Positions 18,747-27,429 are shown, counted from the first letter of the stretch. The stretch is DNA of 64,000 nucleotides from JAMXLO01 sp963812475 (GCA_963812475.1 CAWEVI010000028.1:122939-186938); one strand, 5' to 3'. Notes: generated by a model not told the origin, from the letters alone. A program made the numbers and translations.

Positions 18747-19724
18747 CTACTGCTCCAGAAACTCCGCGAAGTATTCGTCCGCGCTGATACGCCGTCCGAC
18801 GATACCGGCCAGATACGCCTGCTCGTTGAATATCTCAGTGACGGCACGGTTCTTTTCAAAACCATAAGAATGAAAATCCGCTTCCATCAGAGCTTCGGTC
18901 TCCTCGAGTTCCGCGTCCAGCCACGGTGAAGCGTAAGGGAACGAACGTTGCGTCTTGGTGAAGACATCGTTGCAGTGGATGAATGCTTCGGTCAGCGCAC
19001 CGGCGATCCATTTATCGCGTTCCCACACCTCACGCCGCAACACGACAAGGTGCTGCGGCGGGAACACGCCGGTCCGGTGGAAATAGTCGCGCTCGATGGC
19101 GCGGATGTCGGGGAACAGTCGCACGATCGGCCCCTTGACGGGATGGTAGCGGCGCGGCCTTGGCGGGCTGTAGATCGCGTCCAGTTCGCCCGCGATCAGC
19201 ATGTCCGACAAAGCGCGACCCTGGGGCGCCGCATGCACTCCGTCTGGCAGCGTATAGACATGGCTGGTGATTTTCGGCTCATCGACATCGCCGATCCACC
19301 ATTGCAACTGCTCCGGCGGCGCACCGACGAAGTGCAGGAAGTGGCGGTACCAGATCGAGCCGCTGGCCACCCAGTCATACATGCCGACGCGCTTGCCGCG
19401 CAGGTCCGCCGCCGTCTTCACCGGCCCGTCCTGACGCACATACAGGTCGCGCGCGGTGAAGTTGCGCAGCGGGAACACCGGCAGCGCGATGAGACTGCGA
19501 TCGCCCTTGTCAATTCGCCGCAGATGTCCGGCCATCGATGATTCGCCGCCATGCACCGTCGGGTCGTTCGCGGCGCGGCGCAGCATCTCGGCGCGCATCG
19601 GCCAGGACCCCGTGCGGCCGAGGACCATCGTCAGGTCGATCCCTGCTGGTGTCACATCGCCGGTTGCCAGGGGCATCACGCGCGCATAGTCGGCACAGGT
19701 CAGGCTGATCGGGAGATTGGCCAT
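18747..19724 (-). CDS. Substrate-binding-like protein related to 4,5-dihydroxyphthalate decarboxylase
   Basis: 325 residues. The sequence matches the periplasmic-binding-protein-like family that includes 4,5-dihydroxyphthalate decarboxylase: it opens SLTCADYARVMPLATGDV and has the later DLRGKRVGMYDW segment. No signal peptide is visible, which suits a cytoplasmic enzyme more than a transport protein. No phthalate-pathway or transporter genes are adjacent. The exact reaction is not known. Confidence 0.72.
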   Translation of the reverse strand: MANLPISLTCADYARVMPLATGDVTPAGIDLTMVLGRTGSWPMRAEMLRRAANDPTVHGGESSMAGHLRRIDKGDRSLIALPVFPLRNFTARDLYVRQDGPVKTAADLRGKRVGMYDWVASGSIWYRHFLHFVGAPPEQLQWWIGDVDEPKITSHVYTLPDGVHAAPQGRALSDMLIAGELDAIYSPPRPRRYHPVKGPIVRLFPDIRAIERDYFHRTGVFPPQHLVVLRREVWERDKWIAGALTEAFIHCNDVFTKTQRSFPYASPWLDAELEETEALMEADFHSYGFEKNRAVTEIFNEQAYLAGIVGRRISADEYFAEFLEQ

Positions 19725-19944
19725 GCAAGGTCCCCTGGCTCAAAAAAAGCAGAGAGAAGCGTCTGCCGGCGGGCCGGACCGCACGGCCGTGTGGTACGTG
19801 GCATGGAGGCGTCGCGACAACCAACCCGAAATATCGCAGGTGGCAGTGCGAGGGAACTGGGTCAGATCCTGGACGGTTGCGGCACGGTGATCAAGCGCAC
19901 GGCGTGAGGCCAGTGCCGCAGCGCTGGCCCGCGCCAGCCCAGAC

Positions 19945-20448
19945 CTATTGGGCCAGCGCCGTGGCGGCCGGAATGGCCGACTGGATCATCTGCATGGCCT
20001 GCGCTCGATCCCCCGCGGCCAGCGCCCTGAGTGCCTGCGAGATCTGCGTGACCGCGGGATTGTCGCTCGGGTTGTTGGTCTGCTGCATCGGCACCGACCG
20101 GTCGAGCAGTCGCGTCTGCGCCATTTCCAGGGACTGTTGCGCCTCGCCCGTGTGGCCTGCCACCAGGGCAGACTGCGCGGCGCGGAGATAATCCACGGCA
20201 TTCGCGTTCTCGCCAACCGGCGGCGACGGAAGGTTTGGCGCGATCAGTGATCGAGTGTCGCGCTGATCGATGTTGCTGGACCGATATCCCATCGGCAGGG
20301 ACATACCGGTGCCCACCTGATTCCCAGCCCGGGCGCCAGTCTCCGGATTGGTGCCAGGCGGGACGCCCTGCGGCGTCATCGTGGTCTGCGCGAGCACGGG
20401 CGTAGCCAGGGCGGCCAGCACCGCGACGGACATAGCCAGGGAGCGCAT
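19945..20448 (-). CDS. Secreted protein of unknown function, 167 residues
   Basis: I use the ATG at 20448, seven bases after GGAG; the upstream ATG at 20454 sits too close to that site. The product has a clean signal peptide (cut after VLAQ), a Pro/Gly-rich N-terminal mature region and a helical C-terminal half. That half has a TPR-like rhythm (YLRAAQSALVAGHTGEAQQS, ALRALAAGDRAQAMQM). Similar alanine-rich periplasmic proteins occur in acetic-acid-bacteria relatives. The role is unknown. Confidence 0.7.
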   Translation of the reverse strand: MRSLAMSVAVLAALATPVLAQTTMTPQGVPPGTNPETGARAGNQVGTGMSLPMGYRSSNIDQRDTRSLIAPNLPSPPVGENANAVDYLRAAQSALVAGHTGEAQQSLEMAQTRLLDRSVPMQQTNNPSDNPAVTQISQALRALAAGDRAQAMQMIQSAIPAATALAQ

Positions 20449-20560
20449 CGGCATTCTCCTTCCCGCTTGAGGTTTCGGTACATGGGTTACTGGCCGGGGG
20501 TGCCGCAATTGTGGCGGACGGCCGGAGCCCGCGATGAACAAAAGTTGAACACTCGGTAGT

Positions 20561-21454
20561 TCACCGCCAACGGCGGTGAAACCAGAGCCACTGATCCGGA
20601 TACTCGCGAATCCAGCGCTCGACTATCGAGGTGATCAATTGGGTGGCCTGCTGCACGTCGATGCGGCCATCAGCAGCGCGGGGCAGTGCGAAGGGCCCTT
20701 CCGCGGCAATGCGGAACCGTCGGTCCGGCAACCGGATCACGCGCACACCCATCACGGGGCATTCGAATTGGCGGGCGAGGCGGGCAATGCTGGGATTTGC
20801 CTTGCAGCGCCGGCCGAAGAACGTCACGTCCACGCCGCGCGAGAAATGCTGGTCGACCAACATGCCGAGGTGCTCGCCACGATCGAGCGCGCCCGCCATT
20901 TCCAGCGGCGCCTGCGCCCGACTGCGAATCAAGCGCCCCATCAGTGGTGCGCGAATGCGCGCGATCTCGTTTGCCACGGCCTTGTTGTTCGGCATCCGAT
21001 AGAGCACCGCGGACGGCAGCCCGTGCGCAGCGGCCATGACGGCTGGCAGTTCCCAGTTCGCGAGATGCGCCGCGAAACAGAGCGCCGGCTTGCCGTCGGT
21101 CTGCAGCTCGATGAACTTGTCCGCATCGTCGGAGACAATGCGGCCGGTGTTGGGATGGTCCGTGTCGAAATCCCACAGGCGGCCAAGATGGACATATTCG
21201 CCGGCGACGCGGCCAAGGTTGTCCCATGCCGCGCGGAGCGTCGCATCGATCCACACGGTGTCCTTGTCCGGGAAAGCGGCACGAAGGTTCGCCCGGCCGA
21301 TGCGATGCGACGGCAGCAGTGGTCCGAAGCGGCGTGCGATGGCGCCGCAGAGGTCTGACGCGCGGTCCGGGTCGGTGCGACGCAATGCCGCAAGCAGGTA
21401 TTTCACGCCGCGACCGAGCAGCCGATCGCCGTAGAGCGTAAGGTAACGGAACAC
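20561..21454 (-). CDS. lpxXL: Lipid A very-long-chain acyltransferase LpxXL
   Basis: 297-residue membrane-associated acyltransferase of the LpxL/HtrB family. The catalytic motif HLANWE starts at His130. The stretches GMLVDQHFSRGVDVTFFGRR and PDQWLWFHRRWR at the C-terminus resemble the rhizobial LpxXL branch, which moves a C28-type hydroxy fatty acid from AcpXL to lipid A. It is the last gene of the acpXL cluster on this strand. The link to LpxXL rather than LpxL rests on remembered sequence similarity and on the neighbours. Confidence 0.85.
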   Translation of the reverse strand: MFRYLTLYGDRLLGRGVKYLLAALRRTDPDRASDLCGAIARRFGPLLPSHRIGRANLRAAFPDKDTVWIDATLRAAWDNLGRVAGEYVHLGRLWDFDTDHPNTGRIVSDDADKFIELQTDGKPALCFAAHLANWELPAVMAAAHGLPSAVLYRMPNNKAVANEIARIRAPLMGRLIRSRAQAPLEMAGALDRGEHLGMLVDQHFSRGVDVTFFGRRCKANPSIARLARQFECPVMGVRVIRLPDRRFRIAAEGPFALPRAADGRIDVQQATQLITSIVERWIREYPDQWLWFHRRWR

Positions 21455-21626
21455 GCAGGTTCAGTACCGATTTTATAACAAGCAGCGCCCTAAAGGTTGA
21501 CACTCAGGGCAGGCTCGGCGTCGCCACAAAACCGTCACGGCCGTCACCGGAACAAGTCCGGGGACGGCAATGACGTGTGAGGGGCCAGTGCCGTACGTCA
21601 ACATTGAGGGCGCTCCGTATTGGCAC

Positions 21627-21711
21627 GTCATTCCCGCAAAAGCGGGAACCCAGCAGTGCGGCACGGTGTTATCGTGCCCAGGGCCCCGCTTTCGCAGGGG
21701 TGACGAATGAT
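21627..21711. repeat. REP-like inverted repeats (TCATTCCCGC type)
   Basis: Two hairpin units between lpxXL and adh: GTCATTCCCGCAAAAGCGGGAA and, in opposite sense, CCCCGCTTTCGCAGGGGTGAC. This is the common bacterial GTCATTCCCGCGAAAGCGGGAA repeat type. A related unit lies at 39800-39828. It may stabilise or separate transcripts within the cluster. Confidence 0.8.
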
Positions 21712-22742
21712 TAGAGTTCGACAAGGATCTTACCGAACACATCGCGCTGTTCCAGCCGTGCAAGCCCGGCGCGAAATTCGTCCAGCTTGTAAACCGTGTC
21801 GATCACCGGCCGCACGCCGGATGCAATCCGTCCCAGCGCACGACCGAGCGCGCCAAGCGGTGATCCGAAGGAACCGATGATGCGGTACTGCTGCTGGAAA
21901 AGCTGCATCAGGTTGATGGTGCCGGCAGGCCCGGATGTCGCGCCGCACGTCACCAGACGGCCGCCGCGCTTCAGCGACAGCAGTGAGCCATTCCAGGTAT
22001 CCGCGCCGACATGCTCGAATACCACATCGACGCCCTTCTTCGCGGTGAGCTTGCGCACCACGCCCTCGAACCGGTCGGTGTGATAGTTGATGACGTGATC
22101 GGCGCCGAGCGCGCGTGCCTTCGCGACCTTTTCATCGCTGCCGACGGTGGTGACCACGGTGCAGCCGAGCGATTTTGCGACCCGTATGGCAATGCTGCCG
22201 ATGCCCGAACCGCCGGCGTGCACCAGGATCCATTCGTCCGGTTCCAGCCGTGCGTTGTCGAACAGCATGTGCTCCACCGTGGCGTAGGCAACCGGCACAC
22301 ACGCGGCGTCGCGCAGATCGACAGCGTCCGGCAGTCGCACCACAAGGCGGGCGGGATGGTTGGTCAGTTCCTGTGCGAAGCCGTCGATATGGAAGCCGCG
22401 CACGCCGGCGACGTTCTCGCACAGGTTCTCGCGTCCGCCGCGACAGGCATGGCAGGCGCCGCAGACCAGAGCGGCAAACGGCACCACGCGATCCCCAGGA
22501 GAAATCGTGGTCACGCCGTCGCCCACCGCGACAACGTCGCACGAGGCCTCGGCGCCGACTGTCAACGGGAACCGCCGCTTGGCGAACGCCATGCCGCGGA
22601 ACCCCCACAGGTCGATGTGGTTCAGCCCGATGGCGCGCACGCGAAGCTGCACCTCGCCTGGCGCCGGAGCCGGTGGTGCATCGCACTCCACCAGCGCAAG
22701 TTCGCGGTCGGCCAGCAACTGCAGGGCGCGGATCTTCGACAT
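21711..22742 (-). CDS. Zinc-type alcohol dehydrogenase / quinone-oxidoreductase-like (Adh2XL-like)
   Basis: 343 residues of the medium-chain dehydrogenase family, starting at the ATG at 22742. It has a GroES-like N-terminal domain with NHIDLWGFRG, a structural-zinc loop CGACHACRGGRENLC and a Rossmann domain with HAGGSGIGSIAI. The gene order matches the rhizobial acpXL cluster, where an alcohol dehydrogenase (adh2XL) lies next to lpxXL. Its exact step in long-chain hydroxy fatty acid synthesis is not established; NAD(P)H-dependent reduction is likely. Confidence 0.82.
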   Translation of the reverse strand: MSKIRALQLLADRELALVECDAPPAPAPGEVQLRVRAIGLNHIDLWGFRGMAFAKRRFPLTVGAEASCDVVAVGDGVTTISPGDRVVPFAALVCGACHACRGGRENLCENVAGVRGFHIDGFAQELTNHPARLVVRLPDAVDLRDAACVPVAYATVEHMLFDNARLEPDEWILVHAGGSGIGSIAIRVAKSLGCTVVTTVGSDEKVAKARALGADHVINYHTDRFEGVVRKLTAKKGVDVVFEHVGADTWNGSLLSLKRGGRLVTCGATSGPAGTINLMQLFQQQYRIIGSFGSPLGALGRALGRIASGVRPVIDTVYKLDEFRAGLARLEQRDVFGKILVEL

Positions 22743-22758
22743 GCGCGGTTTGTGCCAG

Positions 22759-23469
22759 CTAGGCGCGCGGAATGCCAATCGCGGCGGTCAGCCCGCCATC
22801 GACCGGGATGATGGCGCCGTTGATGTAGCTGGCTTCGGGCGAGACCAGGAACGCCACAACCGAGGCGATTTCCGCCGGCTGGGCGAACCGGCCGGCCGGG
22901 ATGCGGGATTCGGTCGCCTCGCGATAGGCGGCAAACGGCGTCAGCATCTCGGTGTCCACAAAGCCCGGCGCCACGTAGTTCACCGTTACGCCGCGCTTCG
23001 CGCTCTCGATCGCCAGGGAGCGCACATAGGCCAGCAGCGCGGCCTTGGTTGCACCATAGGCTGCATTGCCCTGGCTTGCGAACTGGCCGATCACCGATCC
23101 GATGGCAACAATTCGGCCGGATCGCGCACGGATCATCGGCCGGACGACGGCGCGGGCGATGCGGGCGAAGGCGAAGAAGTTCACCTGCATGGCGTGCTCC
23201 GCGGCATCCTGATCCATCATCGCGGCCAGTGCGTCATACGTGGTTCCACCGACCTGCACCATCGCATCCCAGGCGGGCGCGTCCTCCAGTTGCCGGGCAA
23301 AGGCCTCGACCGCCGCGCGATCTGCCAGATCGAGCTGTCGGGCGGTGGCCGGAAGGTCGCCCGGTGCGGTGCGATAGGTATAGGTGACATCCATTCCCTG
23401 CGCGCCAAGCGCCTGCACCACGGCAGCGCCGATGCCGCGCCGTCCACCAATCACCAGGGCACGCGCCAT
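22759..23469 (-). CDS. SDR-family 3-oxoacyl-ACP reductase-like (FabG-like)
   Basis: 236-residue short-chain dehydrogenase. The N-terminal NAD(P) motif is GGRRGIGAA; the catalytic Ser lies in AIGSVIGQ and the Tyr-Lys pair in AAYGATK. The C-terminus ends with the usual NGAIIPVDGG. Position between fabF1 and adh suggests it performs the ketoreduction step of the specialised elongation cycle. It is not part of the core gene set I recall from rhizobial acpXL clusters. Confidence 0.82.
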   Translation of the reverse strand: MARALVIGGRRGIGAAVVQALGAQGMDVTYTYRTAPGDLPATARQLDLADRAAVEAFARQLEDAPAWDAMVQVGGTTYDALAAMMDQDAAEHAMQVNFFAFARIARAVVRPMIRARSGRIVAIGSVIGQFASQGNAAYGATKAALLAYVRSLAIESAKRGVTVNYVAPGFVDTEMLTPFAAYREATESRIPAGRFAQPAEIASVVAFLVSPEASYINGAIIPVDGGLTAAIGIPRA

Positions 23470-23478
23470 CTATCCTGA

Positions 23479-23505
23479 ATTCATGGCCGGGCCTGACCCG
23501 GCCAA
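23479..23505. repeat. Degenerate REP-like palindrome
   Basis: CATGGCCGGGCCTGACCCGGCC, an imperfect copy of the CATGGCCGGGC palindrome family, in the gap between the SDR gene and fabF1. Confidence 0.55.
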
Positions 23506-23560
23506 CCGGGCGCCATCGGTGGCACACTGATGGTCGGGTCAAGCGGCTGTAGAAAGGTGC

Positions 23561-23698
23561 TCTCCCTCCCCTTGCGGGAGGGCGTTGGGAGGAGGGGGAA
23601 ACGCACCAAGTGGTCAGGGCAGGTATTCATCCGACCGCATGATCTTGCGATGGTGCGACCCTCCCGCCAACCCCCTCCCGCAAGGGGAAGGGGAGAAT
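23561..23698. repeat. Long inverted repeat with C/G-rich arms
   Basis: Two ~38-base arms in inverted orientation. The left begins TCTCCCTCCCCTTGCGGGAG at 23561 and the right ends CCGCAAGGGGAAGGGGAGA near 23696. They differ by a few bases and enclose about 58 bases. This is a common dispersed-repeat style in alphaproteobacteria and may be a MITE-like insertion within the operon. Confidence 0.75.
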
Positions 23699-23715
23699 TA
23701 CACTCCGCGAGGTCG

Positions 23716-24993
23716 TCACGGCATCCCCAACACCACACACACATTCTGGCCGCCGAAGCCGAACGAGTTCGAGATCGCATGCGCCACCTGCACATCGCGC
23801 GCCACGTTCGGCACGCAATCGACCGGCAGCGCGGGGTCCGGCATCTCGTAGTTGATGGTCGGCGGCAGCCTGCCGTGTTGCATCGCAAGCAGGGTGAAGA
23901 TCGCTTCCACCGCGCCCGCCGCGGTCAGCGTGTGGCCGATCATCGACTTGTTGGACGAGATCGGGATCAAGGCCGCGCGCTCACCGAATACGGCCGACGC
24001 TCCCACCCACTCCATCTTGTCGTTCTCGGGTGTGCCGGTACCGTGCGCATTGATGTAGCCGATCGCATCCGGCGCCAACTCGGCATCGTCCAGCGCCTGC
24101 TGCATGCAGGCGATGATCGGCTTGCCGTCCGGCGACGAGCGTGTGCGGTGAAAGCCGTCCGCCATCTCGCCGCAGCCTTCCACGACGCCGAGGATTCTCG
24201 CGCCCCGCGCCCGCGCATGCGCCCTGCTTTCGATCACCAGCGCCCCCGCGCCTTCGGCCATGACGAAACCGTCGCGATCCTTGCTGAAAGGGCGCGCCGC
24301 GGCCGCCGGCGGATCGTTGCGGGTGGACAGCGCCGAGAGCAGGGAAAACCGGATCAGGCTCTCCGGGTTCACCGATGCATCGGTCCCGATGACGATCGTC
24401 GCCTCAGCCTCGCCGCGCCGGATCGCCTCAACGCCGAGCTGAATCGCCGTGGCGCCTGAAGCGCAGGCGGTGGACGTGGCCACCGATGATCCTTTGGTGC
24501 CGAAGCGGACCGCCAGGGCCTCGGCCACCGACCCGAAGAGGAAGCGCTCGTAATATCGGCTGAACCTGCCCGAGCCAGCCGCACGCAGCAGGTCGTCGTA
24601 GGTCACCGCCTCATTCGCCCCGGAGGCGGCGGCGATCGCGATGCGCTGCGGCCATTCCATCTCGACCGGCGGCAATGCCAGAAACATCGGTCCGGGAAAG
24701 TCGCCCGGCCTTCCGATGCCCGCTTCGGCGACGGCCTCCTCGATCGCGAATTCCGCGATCCGCTCCGACAACGCAGGCGCCGAGACTTCATCGACCGGCA
24801 CGAAATCCACCGTGCCGGCGATGGTGGTGCGCAGGTTCTGCACCGGGAAGCGGCTGATGCGGCGAATACCGGAGTGACCGGCGGTCAGTTCGCGCCAGTT
24901 GTCCTGCTTGCCGTTCCCCAGCGAGGTCAGCGCACCCATGCCGGTCACCACGACGACAGGCCGGCCGTGGCAATCGATGTCGGAACCCGCCAT
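23716..24993 (-). CDS. fabF1XL: 3-oxoacyl-ACP synthase, FabF type (active ketosynthase)
   Basis: 425-residue ketosynthase. The full Cys-His-His triad is present: Cys in STACASGA, first His in INAHGTGTPENDKME, second His in NKSMIGHTLTAAGA. A glycine-rich C-terminus (NSFGFGGQN) completes the fold. It should condense malonyl-ACP with an acyl chain, here most likely on AcpXL. It lies nine bases downstream of the partner ketosynthase homologue and matches fabF1XL of rhizobial clusters by order. Confidence 0.87.
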   Translation of the reverse strand: MAGSDIDCHGRPVVVVTGMGALTSLGNGKQDNWRELTAGHSGIRRISRFPVQNLRTTIAGTVDFVPVDEVSAPALSERIAEFAIEEAVAEAGIGRPGDFPGPMFLALPPVEMEWPQRIAIAAASGANEAVTYDDLLRAAGSGRFSRYYERFLFGSVAEALAVRFGTKGSSVATSTACASGATAIQLGVEAIRRGEAEATIVIGTDASVNPESLIRFSLLSALSTRNDPPAAAARPFSKDRDGFVMAEGAGALVIESRAHARARGARILGVVEGCGEMADGFHRTRSSPDGKPIIACMQQALDDAELAPDAIGYINAHGTGTPENDKMEWVGASAVFGERAALIPISSNKSMIGHTLTAAGAVEAIFTLLAMQHGRLPPTINYEMPDPALPVDCVPNVARDVQVAHAISNSFGFGGQNVCVVLGMP

Positions 24994-25002
24994 GTCGGCC
25001 TC

Positions 25003-26199
25003 CTATGCTGCCTCGACCACGGCCATCGCCTCGCCGCGCCAGTGGCCCCAGGACGTCACCAGCACTTGCCGCAGGTCCGCCGCCATCGGCGCTTCCAGTT
25101 CCGCCGTCTCGAGCGGTGCGAACAGGCGGCGCTTCGACAACGACATCGCCGCCAGGGCGAGATTGGCAGGAAACGACGGCTCGAGCGAATGACCGAAGGC
25201 CGTGGTGGTGGCGCGCACCGGCAGGGCCAGAACGCGCAGGAACTCCGCCTCTTCGGTTGTGGAGGCCGGGACACCTGCCACACCGGAGATGACAGCCGCA
25301 TGCGAGGGATCGATGTGGTGGCGCATCGTGTCGAACTGTCGCGCTGCGTTCGCCGTCGCCGCGCCCGGACGCCGCCGGCTGCGGTCCGTGGCGATCGCGG
25401 AGATATGCGCCAGGGCTGTGGCGTCGCGCGCCGCGGCGTGCTCACGGCTCTCGATCACCAGGAAACAGCCGACCGAACCAAGCACCATGCCGCCACCGTC
25501 CGGCTGGCGCGCCCAAACGCCGACAAATGGCTTCCTCCAGAGCAGTTGCGCCATCTCGTAGTGCATCAGCACATCGGGCCGTTGCGCATTGTAGGAGCCG
25601 CCGACCAGGAACAGATCGCCCTGAGCGGCGGCGATGCGGGCACAGGCAATGCGCATCGCATCGGTGCCGGACGACTCCTCGCCCATGAAGGTGCGCGAAG
25701 AGCCCACGACCCCGTGCACGATCGAGATGTTGCCGGCCAGCAGATTGGAAAGCTGGGCGAGAAACAACGTTGGCCGAAGGTCGGACAGCAGGTGCTCGTT
25801 CAGGAAGGCGCCCGGATCGGCCGACGCGGGCAGGGCGGACAGAATGGCGGTATCCACCGCATAGTCACGTTCGCCGCCGCCGGCGGCCACGATCATATCC
25901 ATGCGCGACAACAGCTCGGCGTTGCCTTTGACACCGGCTGAATCCAGCGCCAATCCCGCGGCATAGACGCCGATGCGCTGCCATCCTTCCATCTGGCGCT
26001 GGTCGCCGCGCCTGGGGATCTGCTGGTCAAGCTCGAGGTGCGTCACCGGATGCACCGGCCAGGGCGCAAAGCTCGTCGCATCAACCGACGGCTGGAAGCC
26101 GCCGTCGCGGTTCAGCGCCGCCCAATGCGCCTCGATCCCTGCGCCAAGGCAGGATACCAGGCCAATGCCGGTGATCAGCGCGTCGCGCGGACTAGCCAT
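25003..26199 (-). CDS. fabF2XL: Ketosynthase-like protein lacking catalytic Cys (FabF2XL-like, chain-length-factor-like)
   Basis: 398-residue protein with the ketosynthase fold (opens ALITGIGLVSCLGAGIEAHW). At the nucleophile elbow the usual TACASG reads GEESSG, so the active-site Cys is replaced by Glu. The first catalytic His motif (NAHGTGTP) is also missing, while FGHSLEPSFPANLAL keeps the second His region. That pattern resembles chain-length factors of type II polyketide synthases, which pair with an active ketosynthase. It overlaps fabZ by eight bases and sits next to fabF1, so a heterodimer is a reasonable inference. Confidence 0.8.
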   Translation of the reverse strand: MASPRDALITGIGLVSCLGAGIEAHWAALNRDGGFQPSVDATSFAPWPVHPVTHLELDQQIPRRGDQRQMEGWQRIGVYAAGLALDSAGVKGNAELLSRMDMIVAAGGGERDYAVDTAILSALPASADPGAFLNEHLLSDLRPTLFLAQLSNLLAGNISIVHGVVGSSRTFMGEESSGTDAMRIACARIAAAQGDLFLVGGSYNAQRPDVLMHYEMAQLLWRKPFVGVWARQPDGGGMVLGSVGCFLVIESREHAAARDATALAHISAIATDRSRRRPGAATANAARQFDTMRHHIDPSHAAVISGVAGVPASTTEEAEFLRVLALPVRATTTAFGHSLEPSFPANLALAAMSLSKRRLFAPLETAELEAPMAADLRQVLVTSWGHWRGEAMAVVEAA

Positions 26200-26662
26200 T
26201 CAGAAAGGCCTCCGGCACTGCGATGCGACGTGCGGTTTCGAGCATCTGAAGGCGCAAGGTCTCGTTGGGGAAGGGCACCACGCGGTAGGTGACCTCCGCG
26301 TCCGCTACCCTCTTGCCGCCGGACGAGATGCTGCCCGCCGCCATCGCGTAGCCGGACCCGTCATGCAGCAGCCGCGCTTCGACCTGCAGCGCCTGGCCTG
26401 GCACCACGAAGGCGCGCAGCTTCGCCTCCTTCACCTGGGCTAGGAACGGCATCCGCCGAAACCGCAGCACCGCCAGCACCAGCCAGCCGCCGGTCTGCGC
26501 CATCGCCTCGATCATCAGGACGCCCGGCAGCAGGGGATGGCCGGGGAAATGGCCCTCGAACACCGGACTTGCCTCGGGCACCAGACAATCGGCGCGCACC
26601 ATCCGAGCCGCCGGATCGAGTTCGGCGATCCGGTCCACCATCTGGAAGTATTCGAGGCGCAT
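26192..26662 (-). CDS. fabZXL: 3-hydroxyacyl-ACP dehydratase FabZ-like
   Basis: 156-residue hot-dog-fold protein. The catalytic His lies in GHFPGHPLLPGVLMIEAMAQ, and the acidic partner is the Glu of that same helix. It should dehydrate 3-hydroxyacyl chains during elongation. It lies six bases after acpXL and overlaps fabF2XL, as in rhizobial acpXL operons. Confidence 0.87.
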   Translation of the reverse strand: MRLEYFQMVDRIAELDPAARMVRADCLVPEASPVFEGHFPGHPLLPGVLMIEAMAQTGGWLVLAVLRFRRMPFLAQVKEAKLRAFVVPGQALQVEARLLHDGSGYAMAAGSISSGGKRVADAEVTYRVVPFPNETLRLQMLETARRIAVPEAFLNG

Positions 26663-26668
26663 CCCGGC

Positions 26669-26950
26669 TCAGGCGACCTTTGCCGCCACCAGCTGGTCGA
26701 TGTTGGCGCAGAGATCCTTCAGGACGAAGTACTGGTCGGAGGAAACCTTCCCCTCGTTGACCTCCTGCGTCCACTGTTCCAGCGGCATCTTGATGCCGAA
26801 CGCCTTGTCGATGGCGAAAGCGACATCCAGGAAGTCGAGACTGTCGATGCCGAGATCGTTGATCGCGTGACTGTCCGGCGTGATCCTCTCGCGCGGTATG
26901 TCGCACGTCTCGGCAATGATTCCAGCGACGGTTTCGAAGGTCGACGGCAT
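26669..26950 (-). CDS. acpXL: Specialised acyl carrier protein AcpXL
   Basis: 93-residue acyl carrier protein carrying the phosphopantetheine site DSLDFLD at Ser37. The helices that follow (AFAIDKAFGIKMPLEQWTQE, then VNEGKV and YFVLKDLC) match my recollection of rhizobial AcpXL almost word for word. That protein carries the 27-hydroxyoctacosanoate precursor for lipid A. It is the first gene of the operon. Ordinary AcpP is shorter and lacks the PLEQWTQEVNEGKV stretch. Confidence 0.92.
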   Translation of the reverse strand: MPSTFETVAGIIAETCDIPRERITPDSHAINDLGIDSLDFLDVAFAIDKAFGIKMPLEQWTQEVNEGKVSSDQYFVLKDLCANIDQLVAAKVA

Positions 26951-27047
26951 TCGGTCAGCCCCTGCAACGGCGGGCGGGCACTAACACTGCAACGGGAGTG
27001 CCGCAAGGCCTGCCCTCGCCGGGGCGGGAGTCCTGCACCCGCCGCTG

Positions 27048-27347
27048 CTACACCCAATGGGCCGGGTGCCAGACCCAGGCGGACGGCGTCTTCTCCCAGA
27101 AGCCGGGCATCCAGAGGTCGCCATGGCCGGCCCGCGCCACATATTCTCCGGCGGACCAGACGTAGGCGCTGCCGGTCCAGTCCCAGTGTCCGGGCTGCCA
27201 GATGAGCGGTGTCGCGGTCACCGGCGGATTGGGTATCGTTTCGGTCATGGGAGGCGGAGGCACCGGCGGCGGCGCGCTGCCCGGCACGCAGCCGGTCAGG
27301 ATGCAGGCGGCGCCGAGCAGCGCGACGGCGATGGCTGGGTGCTTCAT
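27048..27347 (-). CDS. Small Trp/Tyr-rich lipoprotein (YXWGXW-repeat-like)
   Basis: 99 residues from the ATG at 27347, with a lipoprotein signal ending LTGC, a proline-rich spacer and a tail full of aromatic residues (LIWQPGHWDWTGSAYVW, WMPGFWEK, WVWHPAHWV). The pattern is like YXWGXW-repeat proteins of unknown envelope function. The longer open frame to 27497 lacks a better start. It lies between acpXL and ispDF and is on the same strand as both. Confidence 0.75.
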   Translation of the reverse strand: MKHPAIAVALLGAACILTGCVPGSAPPPVPPPPMTETIPNPPVTATPLIWQPGHWDWTGSAYVWSAGEYVARAGHGDLWMPGFWEKTPSAWVWHPAHWV

Positions 27348-27429
27348 CGGGTCCGGAACCTCCCTGGCGTTTTTTGGCGAGCAGACACTTGTGCGCAATC
27401 GCAGGCGATTTCCATCCCCGATAACCCTG

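Noticed and set aside
23470..23715. Possible small gene between SDR and fabF1
   Set aside because: The stretch is dominated by palindromic repeats; no frame has a ribosome site and a plausible product.
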